From the NCBI RefSeq assembly GCF_024294785.1, contig NZ_JANCLT010000005.1, positions 286,652 to 350,651 of the forward strand: a DNA stretch of 64,000 nucleotides, given 5' to 3'. The first letter of the stretch is position 1. Every line of letters begins with the position of its first letter. The notes below the pieces were generated by a model that was given only the letters and a program-made list of their open reading frames with translations, had not been told where the DNA came from and made no database searches. Positions 33,435 to 42,500 of the stretch are shown here, in pieces. This DNA comes from Ectobacillus ponti (lineage in GTDB: Bacteria > Bacillota > Bacilli > Bacillales > Bacillaceae_G). A program made the position numbers and the translations under genes.

Positions 33435-34967
33435 ATGAAATATGTCATCGGAGTTGATATTGGAACGACCAGCGCCAAGGCAGTGCTGTTTGCACAGGAC
33501 GGTGCAGTCGTCTCCCACCACAGTGTGGAATATCCCATGTACTCACCGACGCCGCAAACAGCGGAGCAGGACCCGGAGGAAATTTTCAGGGCAGTAGTGG
33601 ATTCCATCAGAAAGACGATACAAAAAAGCAGTGTCCCACAGCAGGACATCAAATGTGTATCCTTTAGTTCGGTTATGCACAGCTTGATCGCAGTGGACCA
33701 AACCGGAAAGCCTCTGACAGAATGTATCACTTGGGCCGACAACCGCAGCTCGGAGTGGGTGGAAGCCATAAAAACAGAGATGAACGGGCATGAGATATAC
33801 CATCGTACAGGCACGCCGATCCATCCGATGTCGCCGCTTGTCAAGCTTGTCTGGCTGCGGCATGAATTCGGTGAATTATTTCATCATGCTCATAAATTTA
33901 TTTCGATTAAGGAGTACGTGTTCTTCAAGCTGTTCGGCCAATATGTTGTGGATTATTCCATTGCCTCAGCCACGGGTCTATTCAACATACATACGCTGTC
34001 TTGGGATGATGAAGCGCTGGCTGCAGCGGGTTTAGCTGCAGAGAAGCTTTCTGAACCTGTCCCGGCTACCCACCAAATGCAGGGACTGAAGGAACTGTAT
34101 GCGAGGGAAATGAATCTTCTGTCGTCCACCCCGTTTGTTGTAGGGGCAGGGGACGGCGTACTGTCGAGTCTTGGAGTGAACGCCATTCAACCGGGTGTGG
34201 TTGCTGTGTCCATCGGCACAAGCGGGGCCATTCGCACGGTGGTGGACCATCCTGTGACAGACCCAAAGGGCCGGATTTTTTGCTATTGCCTGACTGAGAA
34301 GCATTGGGTAATTGGCGGAGCGGTCAATGGCGGCGGGATGATTTTCCGGTGGGTCCGGGACCAGCTGGGCGATGCCGAAGTGGCAACGGCCAACCGGCTC
34401 GGCAAGGATCCTTATGAGCTTCTGGCGGAGATTGCCGATCGAGTGACACCCGGATCGGACGGGCTGCTCTTTCATCCGTATTTAGCCGGTGAACGGGCCC
34501 CGCTTTGGAACTTCAATGCCCGCGGCTCCTTTTTCGGGCTGGGCATTCATCATAAGAAGGAGCATTTAATCAGGGCAGCGCTGGAGGGTGTCATCTTCAA
34601 TTTGCATACTGTGCTGTTGGCCCTTTCTGAGCTGATCGGCGAGCCGAAGAAGATTCATGCTACCGGCGGCTTTGCGCGGTCGGAGCTGTGGCGGCAGATG
34701 ATGGCTGACATCTTTAATCATGAAGTCTACATTCCAGAGAGCTTTGAGAGCTCCTGTTTGGGCGCGGCCATTCTGGGCTTGTACAGTCTGGGGGAGATTG
34801 AATCCCTGCATGCAGTAGAGCACATGGTTGGAGCAGTTCATCATCATGCACCCAGCTATGAGAATGCCGTTATCTATCGGGACTTAATTCCAATCTATAT
34901 CCGGCTGTCCCGGCTGCTGGAGGAGGAGTATGAGAGTATTGCGGCATTTCAGCGGAAGTGGGTATAG
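33435..34967 (+). CDS. gntK: Gluconokinase, FGGY family (second copy)
   Basis: A 510-residue paralog of the kinase at 30931-32472, similar along its whole length, with the same motifs (VIGVDIGTTSAKAVLF, TGTPIHPMSPLVKLVWL, VSIGTSGAIRT, GGFARSELWRQMMADIF). No inactivating change is visible. The ATG at 33435 follows AAGGAGGG. It is divergent from the RpiR gene and has no permease of its own. Two kinases could differ in regulation or substrate; this is not resolved by sequence. Confidence 0.9.
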   Translation: MKYVIGVDIGTTSAKAVLFAQDGAVVSHHSVEYPMYSPTPQTAEQDPEEIFRAVVDSIRKTIQKSSVPQQDIKCVSFSSVMHSLIAVDQTGKPLTECITWADNRSSEWVEAIKTEMNGHEIYHRTGTPIHPMSPLVKLVWLRHEFGELFHHAHKFISIKEYVFFKLFGQYVVDYSIASATGLFNIHTLSWDDEALAAAGLAAEKLSEPVPATHQMQGLKELYAREMNLLSSTPFVVGAGDGVLSSLGVNAIQPGVVAVSIGTSGAIRTVVDHPVTDPKGRIFCYCLTEKHWVIGGAVNGGGMIFRWVRDQLGDAEVATANRLGKDPYELLAEIADRVTPGSDGLLFHPYLAGERAPLWNFNARGSFFGLGIHHKKEHLIRAALEGVIFNLHTVLLALSELIGEPKKIHATGGFARSELWRQMMADIFNHEVYIPESFESSCLGAAILGLYSLGEIESLHAVEHMVGAVHHHAPSYENAVIYRDLIPIYIRLSRLLEEEYESIAAFQRKWV

Positions 34968-35113
34968 CAGGCATCCTGAAGAAGGCCAATCAAATAGCTG
35001 ACGAATGGGTATCTTATTTTGTGACGAAATAGTGAAAGTTCGTGGCAGTGGTCTATTTTGCGAACAGAAGCCTTGTATAATGGTGTGACAAGATGTATGG
35101 GAGATGGTGATGC

Positions 35114-35557
35114 ATGACATGGACTGTTCTTGTGCCAATGATCCTGTTTGGGATTTTTAAGATTGTGGTGTCTTCGCTTCCGAGCGGAGCGGTGGATTGG
35201 ATTCAGAAAAAGGTGGAGACGCATCAAAAGCTTGACGCGAATCTGGTGGAGATACAGGTGAATGGCGAGAGTCTCGGCCATGAGGAGAAAATGAGGGTGA
35301 TAGAAGCTTTTAACGAGGCAGCCTTCCTGGAACAGTACGCTGTCTTCCCTGGGTATGAGCAGGCCTATCTGGATCCGGAGAGGGGCGGAACTCCCTTTGT
35401 TCTCCATGTGCAGAGAGGGCGTAAGAGGATCAGAATGTTTTTATACTGCTATACTGACCGTGTGGACGTGGTAAAGCAGCACAAAAAGAAGATTACGGCG
35501 TACAAGCTCCGTTCAAACTACCTGCAGCAGCGCAGGGCGGCAGCTGCGGCTACATGA
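35114..35557 (+). CDS. YfmQ-like protein of unknown function
   Basis: A 147-residue protein with one N-terminal hydrophobic segment (WTVLVPMILFGIFKIVVSSL) and a soluble part with HVQRGRKRIRMFLYCYTDRVDVVKQHKKK. This build matches the YfmQ family of Bacillus as I remember it. The function is unknown. A -10 TATAAT lies near 35077-35082 and GGGAGATGG precedes the ATG. It ends inside its own terminator. Confidence 0.7.
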   Translation: MTWTVLVPMILFGIFKIVVSSLPSGAVDWIQKKVETHQKLDANLVEIQVNGESLGHEEKMRVIEAFNEAAFLEQYAVFPGYEQAYLDPERGGTPFVLHVQRGRKRIRMFLYCYTDRVDVVKQHKKKITAYKLRSNYLQQRRAAAAAT

Positions 35558-35590
35558 GAAACAGGCGGTCTAGACCGTCTGTTTCTTCTG
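35557..35590 (+). terminator. Terminator of the YfmQ-like gene
   Basis: A nearly perfect 15-bp stem (35557-35586, AGAAACAG...CTGTTTCT) is followed by TCTG. Confidence 0.85.
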
Positions 35591-35700
35591 TTTTCCCGTA
35601 TCTCTGTACAGACAGGGCGCCGTATTTGTGAGAAGAAAATAGAATCATGTACAATACAAGTGATACATAGATGAATGAGCATACAGAAGGAGGAATTCAG

Positions 35701-36576
35701 ATGAAAGAAGTGGGCTTTATCGGACTTGGCAGTATGGGTGTGCCGATGGTTCAAAATCTGCTGAAGGAAGGATTTAGGGTGAAGGTGTACAATCGGACAC
35801 CGGAAAAAGCGAGCGGGCTTGTTGAAGCGGGGGCACAGCAGGTGTATCATCCGTCCGAAGCAGCGGCTGCCGGAGGAATTGTCATTACAATGGTATCCAA
35901 TGATCAGGCGCTGCAGGAGGTAACGCATGCATTCGCGGATCAGCTGGGGGCCGGGGGTGTTCACTTGTCAATGAGCACTGTATCTCCGGAAACATCCCGG
36001 CAGCTTGCCTTATACCATCAGGAGCGCGGCAGTGAGTATGTTGCCTCTCCGGTATTCGGCCGGCCGGAAGCTGCCGCGGCCCAAAAGCTGTTCATTTTGT
36101 CATCCGGCCCGCGTGAAGCGAAAGAGCGGGTGCAGCCGCTGCAGGAAGCATTGGGACAACGGGTGTTTGACATCAGCGAAGAGCCGGGCGGTGCCAATGT
36201 GATCAAGCTCGGCGGCAACTTTATGATCATGGCGGCCATGGAGGCGATGGCAGAGGCCTTCAATTTGGCGGAAAAGAGCGGCATTGACCGGAATCTGGCT
36301 GCTGAAGTATATGCTTCCACCTTGTTTAACTGCACGGTCTATCAGGGCTATGGCAAGATGATTGCCGGCAAGGCCTTTGAGCCGGCGGGCTTCCAGCTTG
36401 GACTCGGGCTGAAGGATTGCAATCTGGTCCTGCAGGAGGCCAACAGCCTGCAAACGCCGATGCCGTTGGCGAGCCTGCTGCATGACCGGCTCCTTGCTTC
36501 CGCGGCAAAGGGCCGCGCGCAGCAGGACTGGTCGGCCTTGGCGCGCATCGCATTAGAGGAAGCCGGGCTCGAATAA
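35701..36576 (+). CDS. Beta-hydroxyacid dehydrogenase family oxidoreductase
   Basis: A 291-residue NAD(P)-dependent enzyme of the 3-hydroxyisobutyrate/6-phosphogluconate dehydrogenase superfamily. The dinucleotide motif GFIGLGSMGVPMVQNLL is at the N-terminus, MSTVSPETSRQLA is the substrate-binding strand, and the catalytic Lys is in VIKLGGNFMIMA. It is too short for a 6-phosphogluconate dehydrogenase and fits glyoxylate/succinic semialdehyde reductases. The ATG at 35701 follows AGAAGGAGG. Nearness to gluconate genes is suggestive but a terminator on each side makes it independent. Confidence 0.85.
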   Translation: MKEVGFIGLGSMGVPMVQNLLKEGFRVKVYNRTPEKASGLVEAGAQQVYHPSEAAAAGGIVITMVSNDQALQEVTHAFADQLGAGGVHLSMSTVSPETSRQLALYHQERGSEYVASPVFGRPEAAAAQKLFILSSGPREAKERVQPLQEALGQRVFDISEEPGGANVIKLGGNFMIMAAMEAMAEAFNLAEKSGIDRNLAAEVYASTLFNCTVYQGYGKMIAGKAFEPAGFQLGLGLKDCNLVLQEANSLQTPMPLASLLHDRLLASAAKGRAQQDWSALARIALEEAGLE

Positions 36577-36578
36577 GG

Positions 36579-36618
36579 AAGAGCAGGACGGATGCGTTAT
36601 CTGTCCTGCTCTTTTTTA
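36579..36618 (+). terminator. Terminator of the dehydrogenase gene
   Basis: AAGAGCAGGACGGAT pairs with ATCTGTCCTGCTCTT with two mismatched places and is followed by a T run. Confidence 0.9.
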
Positions 36619-36687
36619 CTATAAAAATATTATGTAAACAATAAGGCGTCTCGTATATGAGGGGGACACAGGTGAAGAAAAAGAAAT

Positions 36688-36712
36688 CCCCTGCAGCAGC
36701 TGCCCGCAGGGG
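36688..36712 (-). terminator. Terminator of the DJ-1/PfpI gene
   Basis: CCCCTGC and GCAGGGG enclose an 11-base loop. On the minus strand the hairpin is followed by ATTTCTTTTTC. Confidence 0.8.
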
Positions 36713-36719
36713 AAGAGAA

Positions 36720-37373
36720 TCAGCAATATTCAATATCGTTTTTGTAAAGCTCATAGGCTTCCTTATATTCCATGATGCGCGCCACCTCGGCAATAAAGTC
36801 TTCGTCATAGCCCGCTTTCCGCAGCAGATGGAAGCCCATCTCCATGCCGGAAGCAATGCCGCCTGCGGTTACGATGCGTCCGGCATCCACCACACGGGCG
36901 CGGCTGATTTTGCAGGCAGGCGCGATGTCGGCCAGGCGGTCAATCGGCACTTTGCCCACATTGGAGGCCTCCAGGCGGTCCGGCTCTTTGCGGTTTGTTG
37001 CGGACAGTCCGTCCAAAAGCCCCATGTTGCCATAAATCCAAGAGCCTGTACATACACTTGTCAGCAGTGTTGCTTCAGGCAGGGAGGAAATAAATTGCTG
37101 CAGGCGTTTGTTGTGCATCTCCTGTCGGGTGCCGAAGCCGCCGGGAATTAGGAATGCATCCATATCCGGCATATCGTTGAAGCTGTAGTTTGGCAGCACA
37201 GTGAAGCCGGCTTGCGTCTGAACCGGTCTCATTGCATCCGAAATCAAAAACGCGTCCAATTCCGGATCCAGTCTCCGGGCGACTGAAAACACGCCATGCG
37301 GAGCGGCATAATCTACAATTTCTGCATCCTTAAATACATATATCCCCAATCTGAAACCTTGTTTTTTGCTCAT
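36720..37373 (-). CDS. DJ-1/PfpI family protein
   Basis: A 217-residue protein of the class I glutamine amidotransferase-like fold. The nucleophile elbow is LTSVCTGSW with Cys108, preceded by FLIPGGFGTRQE (glyoxalase/isonitrile hydratase-like group) and followed by VTAGGIASGMEMGF. These fit isonitrile hydratase or related thiol hydrolases; the real substrate is unknown. The ATG at 37373 follows GAGGTAG. A promoter TTGTGA-16-TATCAT is possible upstream, with an unassigned 17-bp inverted repeat at 37423-37439. Confidence 0.8.
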   Translation of the reverse strand: MSKKQGFRLGIYVFKDAEIVDYAAPHGVFSVARRLDPELDAFLISDAMRPVQTQAGFTVLPNYSFNDMPDMDAFLIPGGFGTRQEMHNKRLQQFISSLPEATLLTSVCTGSWIYGNMGLLDGLSATNRKEPDRLEASNVGKVPIDRLADIAPACKISRARVVDAGRIVTAGGIASGMEMGFHLLRKAGYDEDFIAEVARIMEYKEAYELYKNDIEYC

Positions 37374-37626
37374 GCTGCTACCTCATTTCTTATGATAAAA
37401 GTTTCTTGTCAGCTCACAATACCATAAAAGCGCTTTATGTTCTATTTTTTTTGTACGCGTTCTCAGGCCCTCCTGCATTTTTTTTGCAGAATTCCAACAC
37501 ACGAGCTGGACGGGGCTCGGGGGCTCAAGCGGTCTGTCGTCTGGGGAGCGCGGGTTCCGTCAGAGTCTTCTCTTGCTGATTTGCTGTCACAGAGCCTGCT
37601 GTGAAGCATATTGTAATACAGGGAGA

Positions 37627-37694
37627 AAATTTGCGCCCGGGCAAATTTGTTTGAATGGGGCATTATGATGTGATAAAATTTGGTCTAAGGAAAC
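37627..37694 (+). promoter_or_regulatory. Promoter and MntR box of mntH
   Basis: TTGAAT (37651-37656)-17-TAAAAT (37674-37679) form the promoter. TTTGGTCTAAGGAAAC (37679-37694) matches 13 of 16 bases of the MntR box known from Bacillus mntH and sits at the transcription start. Upstream, AAATTTGC-N6-GCAAATTT (37627-37648) is a second inverted repeat of unknown role. Confidence 0.75.
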
Positions 37695-37748
37695 ATAGAT
37701 GTACCAGGTAAAAATACGGGTATGCTTTAAAAGCAAGGAGGAGTACAG

Positions 37749-39038
37749 GTGGGCAAAGAAATCATGGCATCGAAGCGGGTTTCTTTCGCGAAAATCGATG
37801 CGCAAGCTGCTTTACCAGAGAAAACCCGCGGTCTGAAGCGACTGCTGCCCTTCTTGGGACCGGCATTTGTCGCAGCAATTGCTTATGTCGATCCGGGGAA
37901 TTTTGCTACGAATATTGCGGCCGGCTCCAAATTCGGCTATTTGCTGCTTTGGGTCGTGCTGTTTTCCAATATAATCGCCACTTTAATTCAGACTATGTCT
38001 GCCAAGCTCGGCATTGCTACGGGGAAAAACCTGCCTGAGCTGGCTCGTGAGCAGTTCCCGGCCGCAGTGGCTGTTGGCCTGTGGGTTCAGGCGGAGCTGG
38101 TCATTATGGCCACAGACCTGGCGGAGTTTATCGGCGCCTCATTGGGATTATATCTGCTGTTTGGGATTCCTTTAATGCCGGCCGCCCTCATTGCGGCTGT
38201 CGGTTCCTTTGCCGTCTTGGAGCTGCAACGCCGCGGTGTGCGCTCGCTTGAAGCGGGCATTACCGGACTTTTGTTCATCGTGGTGATTGGCTTTGTTGCC
38301 CAGGTGTTCTTTGCCAAGCCGGATGCGGCGGCAGCCCTGCACGGATTGTTTGTTCCGGAGTTTCAGGGCGTGGACAGCATTCTGCTGGCAGCCGGCATTG
38401 TCGGCGCCACTGTCATGCCTCATGCCATTTATCTGCATTCTGCCCTCACGCAGCGCCGTATTGTCGGCCGGACAGAGGCAGAGCGGAAAAGTATTTTCCG
38501 CTTTGAATGTATTGATATTTTAATCGCCATGTTTATTGCCGGCGCGGTGAATATCTGCATGCTGATTGTTGCAGCTGCCCTATTTGCCAAGAACGGATTG
38601 CATGTAGAAGATTTGACGGTTGCGTTTCAGCAATTTGGCAGGCTTGCCGGTCCTGCTTCCGCCATCCTATTCGGGGTAAGCCTGCTGGCATCCGGTTTGT
38701 CCAGTTCATCCGTCGGCACGATGTCCGGCGATGTCATCATGCAGGGATTTATCAACAAGCGTGTTCCGCTGTATGTGCGCCGGCTGATTACAATGGTGCC
38801 GCCGCTTGCCATTATCATGCTGGGCGTGAATCCGTCCTATGCGCTTGTCATGAGTCAGGTTGCACTGTCCTTCGGGATTGCATTCGCCTTAATTCCGCTG
38901 ATTTTGTTTACAAGCAACCGCAAGCTGATGGGCAGCTTGGTGAACAAGCGCGCAACAACCATTTTGGCATGGGCGGCAGCGGTGCTGATTATTACATTGA
39001 ACATATTTTTGCTGTATCAAACATTTTTCAGTTCATAA
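37749..39038 (+). CDS. mntH: NRAMP-family manganese transporter
   Basis: A 429-residue proton-coupled divalent metal importer with 11-12 membrane segments. Metal-binding motifs are AYVDPGNFATN in TM1 and GATVMPHAIYLHS in TM6. The GTG at 37749 follows AAGGAGG at 7-8 bases. The MntR box upstream implies repression when manganese is sufficient. The gene is a single transcription unit. Confidence 0.93.
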   Translation: MGKEIMASKRVSFAKIDAQAALPEKTRGLKRLLPFLGPAFVAAIAYVDPGNFATNIAAGSKFGYLLLWVVLFSNIIATLIQTMSAKLGIATGKNLPELAREQFPAAVAVGLWVQAELVIMATDLAEFIGASLGLYLLFGIPLMPAALIAAVGSFAVLELQRRGVRSLEAGITGLLFIVVIGFVAQVFFAKPDAAAALHGLFVPEFQGVDSILLAAGIVGATVMPHAIYLHSALTQRRIVGRTEAERKSIFRFECIDILIAMFIAGAVNICMLIVAAALFAKNGLHVEDLTVAFQQFGRLAGPASAILFGVSLLASGLSSSSVGTMSGDVIMQGFINKRVPLYVRRLITMVPPLAIIMLGVNPSYALVMSQVALSFGIAFALIPLILFTSNRKLMGSLVNKRATTILAWAAAVLIITLNIFLLYQTFFSS

Positions 39039-39041
39039 GCA

Positions 39042-39085
39042 GAGAAGGTTGGTTCTGTGTGCACACAGAATCAGCCTCTTTTTGT
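39042..39085 (+). terminator. Terminator of mntH
   Basis: A long stem GAGAAGGTTGGTTCTGTGT with its complement (two mismatches) is followed by TTTTTG. Confidence 0.88.
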
Positions 39086-39174
39086 ATACTTAGGTTTCTG
39101 CTTGCTGTTCTCTCTGGAAGGAATTACTATAAATACGGAAGTGTTGAGAAGTATAGAGACTGGAGGCGGACAAT

Positions 39175-40275
39175 ATGCTGTGCAACGAGGCAACAAGGCT
39201 GCTGCAGGTGCAGTATCCAATCATACAGGCCCCCATGGCAGGCGGCGTAACAACGGCCAAGCTGGTGGCTGCGGTTTCAAATGCAGGGGGACTCGGATCC
39301 ATCGGGGCTGGTTATTTACATGCTGCACAAACACGGGAGCTGATCCGGGAGGTAAGGCAGCTCACAAGGAACCCTTTCAGCGTCAACCTATTTGTCCCGA
39401 ATGAGTTCCATGCTGAAGAGGAGGAAGCGGCTGCCGCCGCTCAACTGCTGCAGCCCATCTGTGAGAAGCTGGGAATATTGTATGATATGCCGCAGCGCCC
39501 CGATATAGAGGCGGTTCGGGCGGTCTTTGACGAACAGGTACAAGTCGTCATAGATGAGAAGGTTCCGATTTGCTCTTTTACCTTTGGAATTCCTTCTAAC
39601 GAAATCATTGCGAAATTAAAGCGGCATAATGTTCTCTTGATTGGCACAGCCACTACGGTTGCAGAGGCGGCAGCGGTGGAGCAGGCCGGTCTCGATCTGG
39701 TCGTGCTGCAGGGAAGTGAAGCCGGGGGGCACCGGGGGAACTTTATCAGCGAGTTTCCAGAGAGCATAATTGGGCTTATGTCACTGATTCCGCAGACTGT
39801 TGACAGGGTGGGAATTCCTGTGATTGCGGCCGGCGGCATCATGGATGGCAGAGGCTTACTGGCTGCTCTTTGTCTGGGGGCAAAGGGAGTTCAAATGGGC
39901 ACAGCCTTTCTGACTTGTGAGGAAAGCGGCGCTCCTGCCGTTTATAAGGCTGCTCTTTTGTCTGCAAGTGAGGAGGAAACGGTATTCACCCGGACCTTTT
40001 CAGGGAAATGGGCAAGGGGGATTCAAAACACCTTTATGAAAGAAATGCAAAAGCATGAAGGTGCAGTTCCTGCGTTTCCAATCCAAAATGCATTGACGCA
40101 GCCAATCCGGAAAGCGGCAGCCTCGCAGCAAAATCCGGCGTTTATGTCACTCTGGTCCGGTCAAAGCCCAAGGCTGGCAAAGCGGCAATCGGCAGAAGCG
40201 TTGATAAGGAGCATGGCAGCGGAAGCAGAAGGAATTGTACGCAGCATGGGAGTATCATGCCGAAGGAGCATTTGA
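39175..40275 (+). CDS. Nitronate monooxygenase family enzyme
   Basis: A 366-residue FMN enzyme (2-nitropropane dioxygenase family) that oxidises alkyl nitronates. The N-terminal YPIIQAPMAGGVTTAKLVAA and GGLGSIGAGY, the catalytic-loop GSEAGGHRGNF with its His, and the FMN-binding VIAAGGIMDGRGLLAAL and GVQMGTAFL are present. The ATG has GGAGGCGG upstream. A detoxifying role for nitro compounds is known for the family. It is transcribed alone. Confidence 0.9.
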   Translation: MLCNEATRLLQVQYPIIQAPMAGGVTTAKLVAAVSNAGGLGSIGAGYLHAAQTRELIREVRQLTRNPFSVNLFVPNEFHAEEEEAAAAAQLLQPICEKLGILYDMPQRPDIEAVRAVFDEQVQVVIDEKVPICSFTFGIPSNEIIAKLKRHNVLLIGTATTVAEAAAVEQAGLDLVVLQGSEAGGHRGNFISEFPESIIGLMSLIPQTVDRVGIPVIAAGGIMDGRGLLAALCLGAKGVQMGTAFLTCEESGAPAVYKAALLSASEEETVFTRTFSGKWARGIQNTFMKEMQKHEGAVPAFPIQNALTQPIRKAAASQQNPAFMSLWSGQSPRLAKRQSAEALIRSMAAEAEGIVRSMGVSCRRSI

Positions 40276-40282
40276 ATGCTGG

Positions 40283-40320
40283 GAAGAAAGGAGACGGTAC
40301 AGCTGTTTCCTTTTTTCTTT
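40283..40320 (+). terminator. Probable terminator of the nitronate monooxygenase gene
   Basis: GAAAGGAGAC and GCTGTTTCCTTT form an imperfect stem followed by a T-rich tail. Confidence 0.6.
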
Positions 40321-40475
40321 AGATGCTGTTGTTCATGTTCCGCATGCTTGGAGTGGAAGGTGCTTGCTTGTTGAAACGGAATCCAGGTGCTTTATATTTG
40401 AAAGTGTAAAAAAATATGTTAAATAAAATGCTTTTTCTGTATAATTGAGTGGGAGTACATAAGGGGGGACTGCAG

Positions 40476-42458
40476 TTGAGAAAGCGATGGATTGCGTTGG
40501 CGGCGCTGCTATTTCTGGCGGCCTGCAGCAAGGAAGCCAAACCGGAGGAGCGTTTGCAGGAATATGTGACTGCTTGGAACAAGCAGGATTTTGCCGGTAT
40601 GTACAGTATGCTTGCGAAGGAAACAAAGCAGAAGATCAGCAAGGAAGAGTTCGTGCAGCGGTACGAGAAAATCTATCATGATATTGAAGTGAAGCAGCTG
40701 CATGTAAAGGCGGAAAAAGCATCTGATTCAAAGGATGAAAAAGCGGAAGCGGTACGCCGCTACCAGTTGGATATGGAGACGATAGCCGGTCCTGTTTCGT
40801 TCCGGCAAGATGTTCACCTGGTGAAGGAAAAGGTGAAGGATGAGGATACATGGAACGTGGAGTGGGATGCCTCGCATATTTTCCCGGCCATGAAAGAAGG
40901 CGACCGGTTGGGAATAGATACGTATGAGGCAAAGCGCGGTGAAATATTGGACCGGAACGGGAATGGGCTTGCCGTGAACGGGAAAGCGCCGCAAGCCGGG
41001 ATTGTCCCGGCGAAGCTGGGCGCTGATGCGGAGGGTACAAAGGCTTCTTTGGCCAAGCTGCTGCAGGTATCGGTTGCCGAAATCAACAGCAAGCTGGAGG
41101 CAAAATGGGTAAAGCCGGATTTGTTCGTGCCTATTGCTTTTCTGCCTGGCGGGGCAGATGAACAGGCGTATTTGGCGCTTCCCGGAGTGGGAATACGCAA
41201 TGTGGCAGTGCGTGACTATCCGCTGGGGGAGGCGGCAGCCCATGCGGTCGGCTACATCCGGGAAGTGAGCGCGGAGGATTTGGGCAAATTGAAGGAGAAA
41301 GGCTATCAGACCGGCGATGTGGTGGGAAAAGCCGGGCTGGAGCAAGTGTATGAGGCCAAGCTGCGCGGCCAGGATGGCGCACGCCTGTATATCATAGGAG
41401 CGGACAAGCAGGAGAAGGGGCAGATTGCCAAGCGGGATGCCCGGGACGGACAAACGATTGCAGTCACACTGGACAGTAAACTGCAGCAGGAAATATATGC
41501 ACAGCTTGGAGGCGAAGCTGGAGCTGCCACGGCTCTGCAGCCGCAAACGGGAGAATTGCTGGCACTCGTCAGCAGCCCATCCTACAATCCCAACAGCTTT
41601 GTCCGTGGACTGCGGCCTGAGCAATGGCAGGCATGGAATGAAAATCCGCAGAAGCCTCTCTTAAACCGCTTTACAAAAGCATATACGCCGGGCTCTGTCT
41701 TTAAGCCTGTTACAGCGGCAATCGGCATGCAGGCAGGCATAGTAAAACCGGATGAAAATAAGGCCATTACAGGGTTGAAGTGGGCGCAGGACGCATCGTG
41801 GGGCGACTACTATGTGACGCGCGTCAAGGAGGCAAGCCCGGTCAATCTGGAGCAGGCGCTTCTTTATTCTGATAACATTTATTTCGCCCAGCAGGCATTG
41901 GCGATTGGAGCCGATAAGTTTGAAGAGGGAGCAAAGGCCTTCGGATTTGGCGAAAAGCTGCCGATTTCTTATCCGTTTCAGCAGTCGCAGCTTGGGGCGC
42001 TGAAGAAGGACATCGCGTTGGCCGATACAGGCTATGGGCAGGGAGAGGTGCTGATGACGCCGCTTCATGTGGCTCTGACGTATGCGCCAATCGTCAATTC
42101 GGGCAAAATCCCTGCCCCTGTTCTTGTAAAGGGGGAAGAACAGCCGAAGGTGTGGAAAGAAGGAGCGATGACAACTGAAGAGGCCAATCTATTGAAAAGG
42201 GCGTTAACGGCAGTTGTCAACGATCCGGAAGGAACCGGCCGGGCCGCGCAGCTTCCGGGCCGTTTGCTTGCCGGGAAAACAGGCACTGCTGAGCTGAAGC
42301 AGGAAAAGGCGGAGGCAGGGAAGGAAAACGGCTGGTTTGTCGGATTTGATGCCGCCTCTCCGAATCTCATTGTAGCCATGATGGTGGAAGACGTAAAGGA
42401 GAAGGGCGGCAGCAGCCATGTTGCGGAAAAGGTGCGCCGCTTGTTTGCAATCAAATAA
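40476..42458 (+). CDS. pbpC: Class B penicillin-binding protein PBP3-like lipoprotein
   Basis: A 660-residue transpeptidase with an N-terminal lipobox (LFLAACSKE), a MecA_N NTF2-like domain (about 25-135), a dimerisation domain (IEAKRGEILDRNG-type start) and the catalytic domain. Active-site motifs are Ser407-x-x-Lys410 (PGSVFK), Ser465-Asp-Asn467 and Lys601-Thr-Gly (GKTGTAE). It resembles B. subtilis PbpC and the PBP2a group of low-affinity enzymes. The TTG at 40476 has AAGGGGGG at a good distance; a -10 TATAAT is at 40440-40445 with a poor -35. It builds cross-links outside the membrane. Confidence 0.9.
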   Translation: MRKRWIALAALLFLAACSKEAKPEERLQEYVTAWNKQDFAGMYSMLAKETKQKISKEEFVQRYEKIYHDIEVKQLHVKAEKASDSKDEKAEAVRRYQLDMETIAGPVSFRQDVHLVKEKVKDEDTWNVEWDASHIFPAMKEGDRLGIDTYEAKRGEILDRNGNGLAVNGKAPQAGIVPAKLGADAEGTKASLAKLLQVSVAEINSKLEAKWVKPDLFVPIAFLPGGADEQAYLALPGVGIRNVAVRDYPLGEAAAHAVGYIREVSAEDLGKLKEKGYQTGDVVGKAGLEQVYEAKLRGQDGARLYIIGADKQEKGQIAKRDARDGQTIAVTLDSKLQQEIYAQLGGEAGAATALQPQTGELLALVSSPSYNPNSFVRGLRPEQWQAWNENPQKPLLNRFTKAYTPGSVFKPVTAAIGMQAGIVKPDENKAITGLKWAQDASWGDYYVTRVKEASPVNLEQALLYSDNIYFAQQALAIGADKFEEGAKAFGFGEKLPISYPFQQSQLGALKKDIALADTGYGQGEVLMTPLHVALTYAPIVNSGKIPAPVLVKGEEQPKVWKEGAMTTEEANLLKRALTAVVNDPEGTGRAAQLPGRLLAGKTGTAELKQEKAEAGKENGWFVGFDAASPNLIVAMMVEDVKEKGGSSHVAEKVRRLFAIK

Positions 42459-42472
42459 TGTGACGACAAAGG

Positions 42473-42500
42473 AATACCCGGCTTCGCCGGGTATTTTTTC
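42473..42500. terminator. Terminator of pbpC, usable from both sides
   Basis: AATACCCGGC and GCCGGGTATT around TTC are followed by T. It ends at the stop codon of the convergent oxidase gene. Confidence 0.9.

Noticed and set aside
35701-36576. The dehydrogenase as 6-phosphogluconate dehydrogenase completing the gluconate pathway
   Set aside because: The protein is about 290 residues, far short of Gnd length, and its active-site pattern is that of beta-hydroxyacid dehydrogenases.
37423-37439. CATAAA-AGCGC-TTTATG as a cre site for the DJ-1/PfpI gene
   Set aside because: It has the GCGC centre but lacks the conserved outer G and C of the CcpA consensus. It is left as an unassigned inverted repeat.
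40404-40421. TGTAAA and TGTTAA before pbpC as a WalR box
   Set aside because: The gap is six bases, not the five required by the consensus, in a very A-rich stretch.
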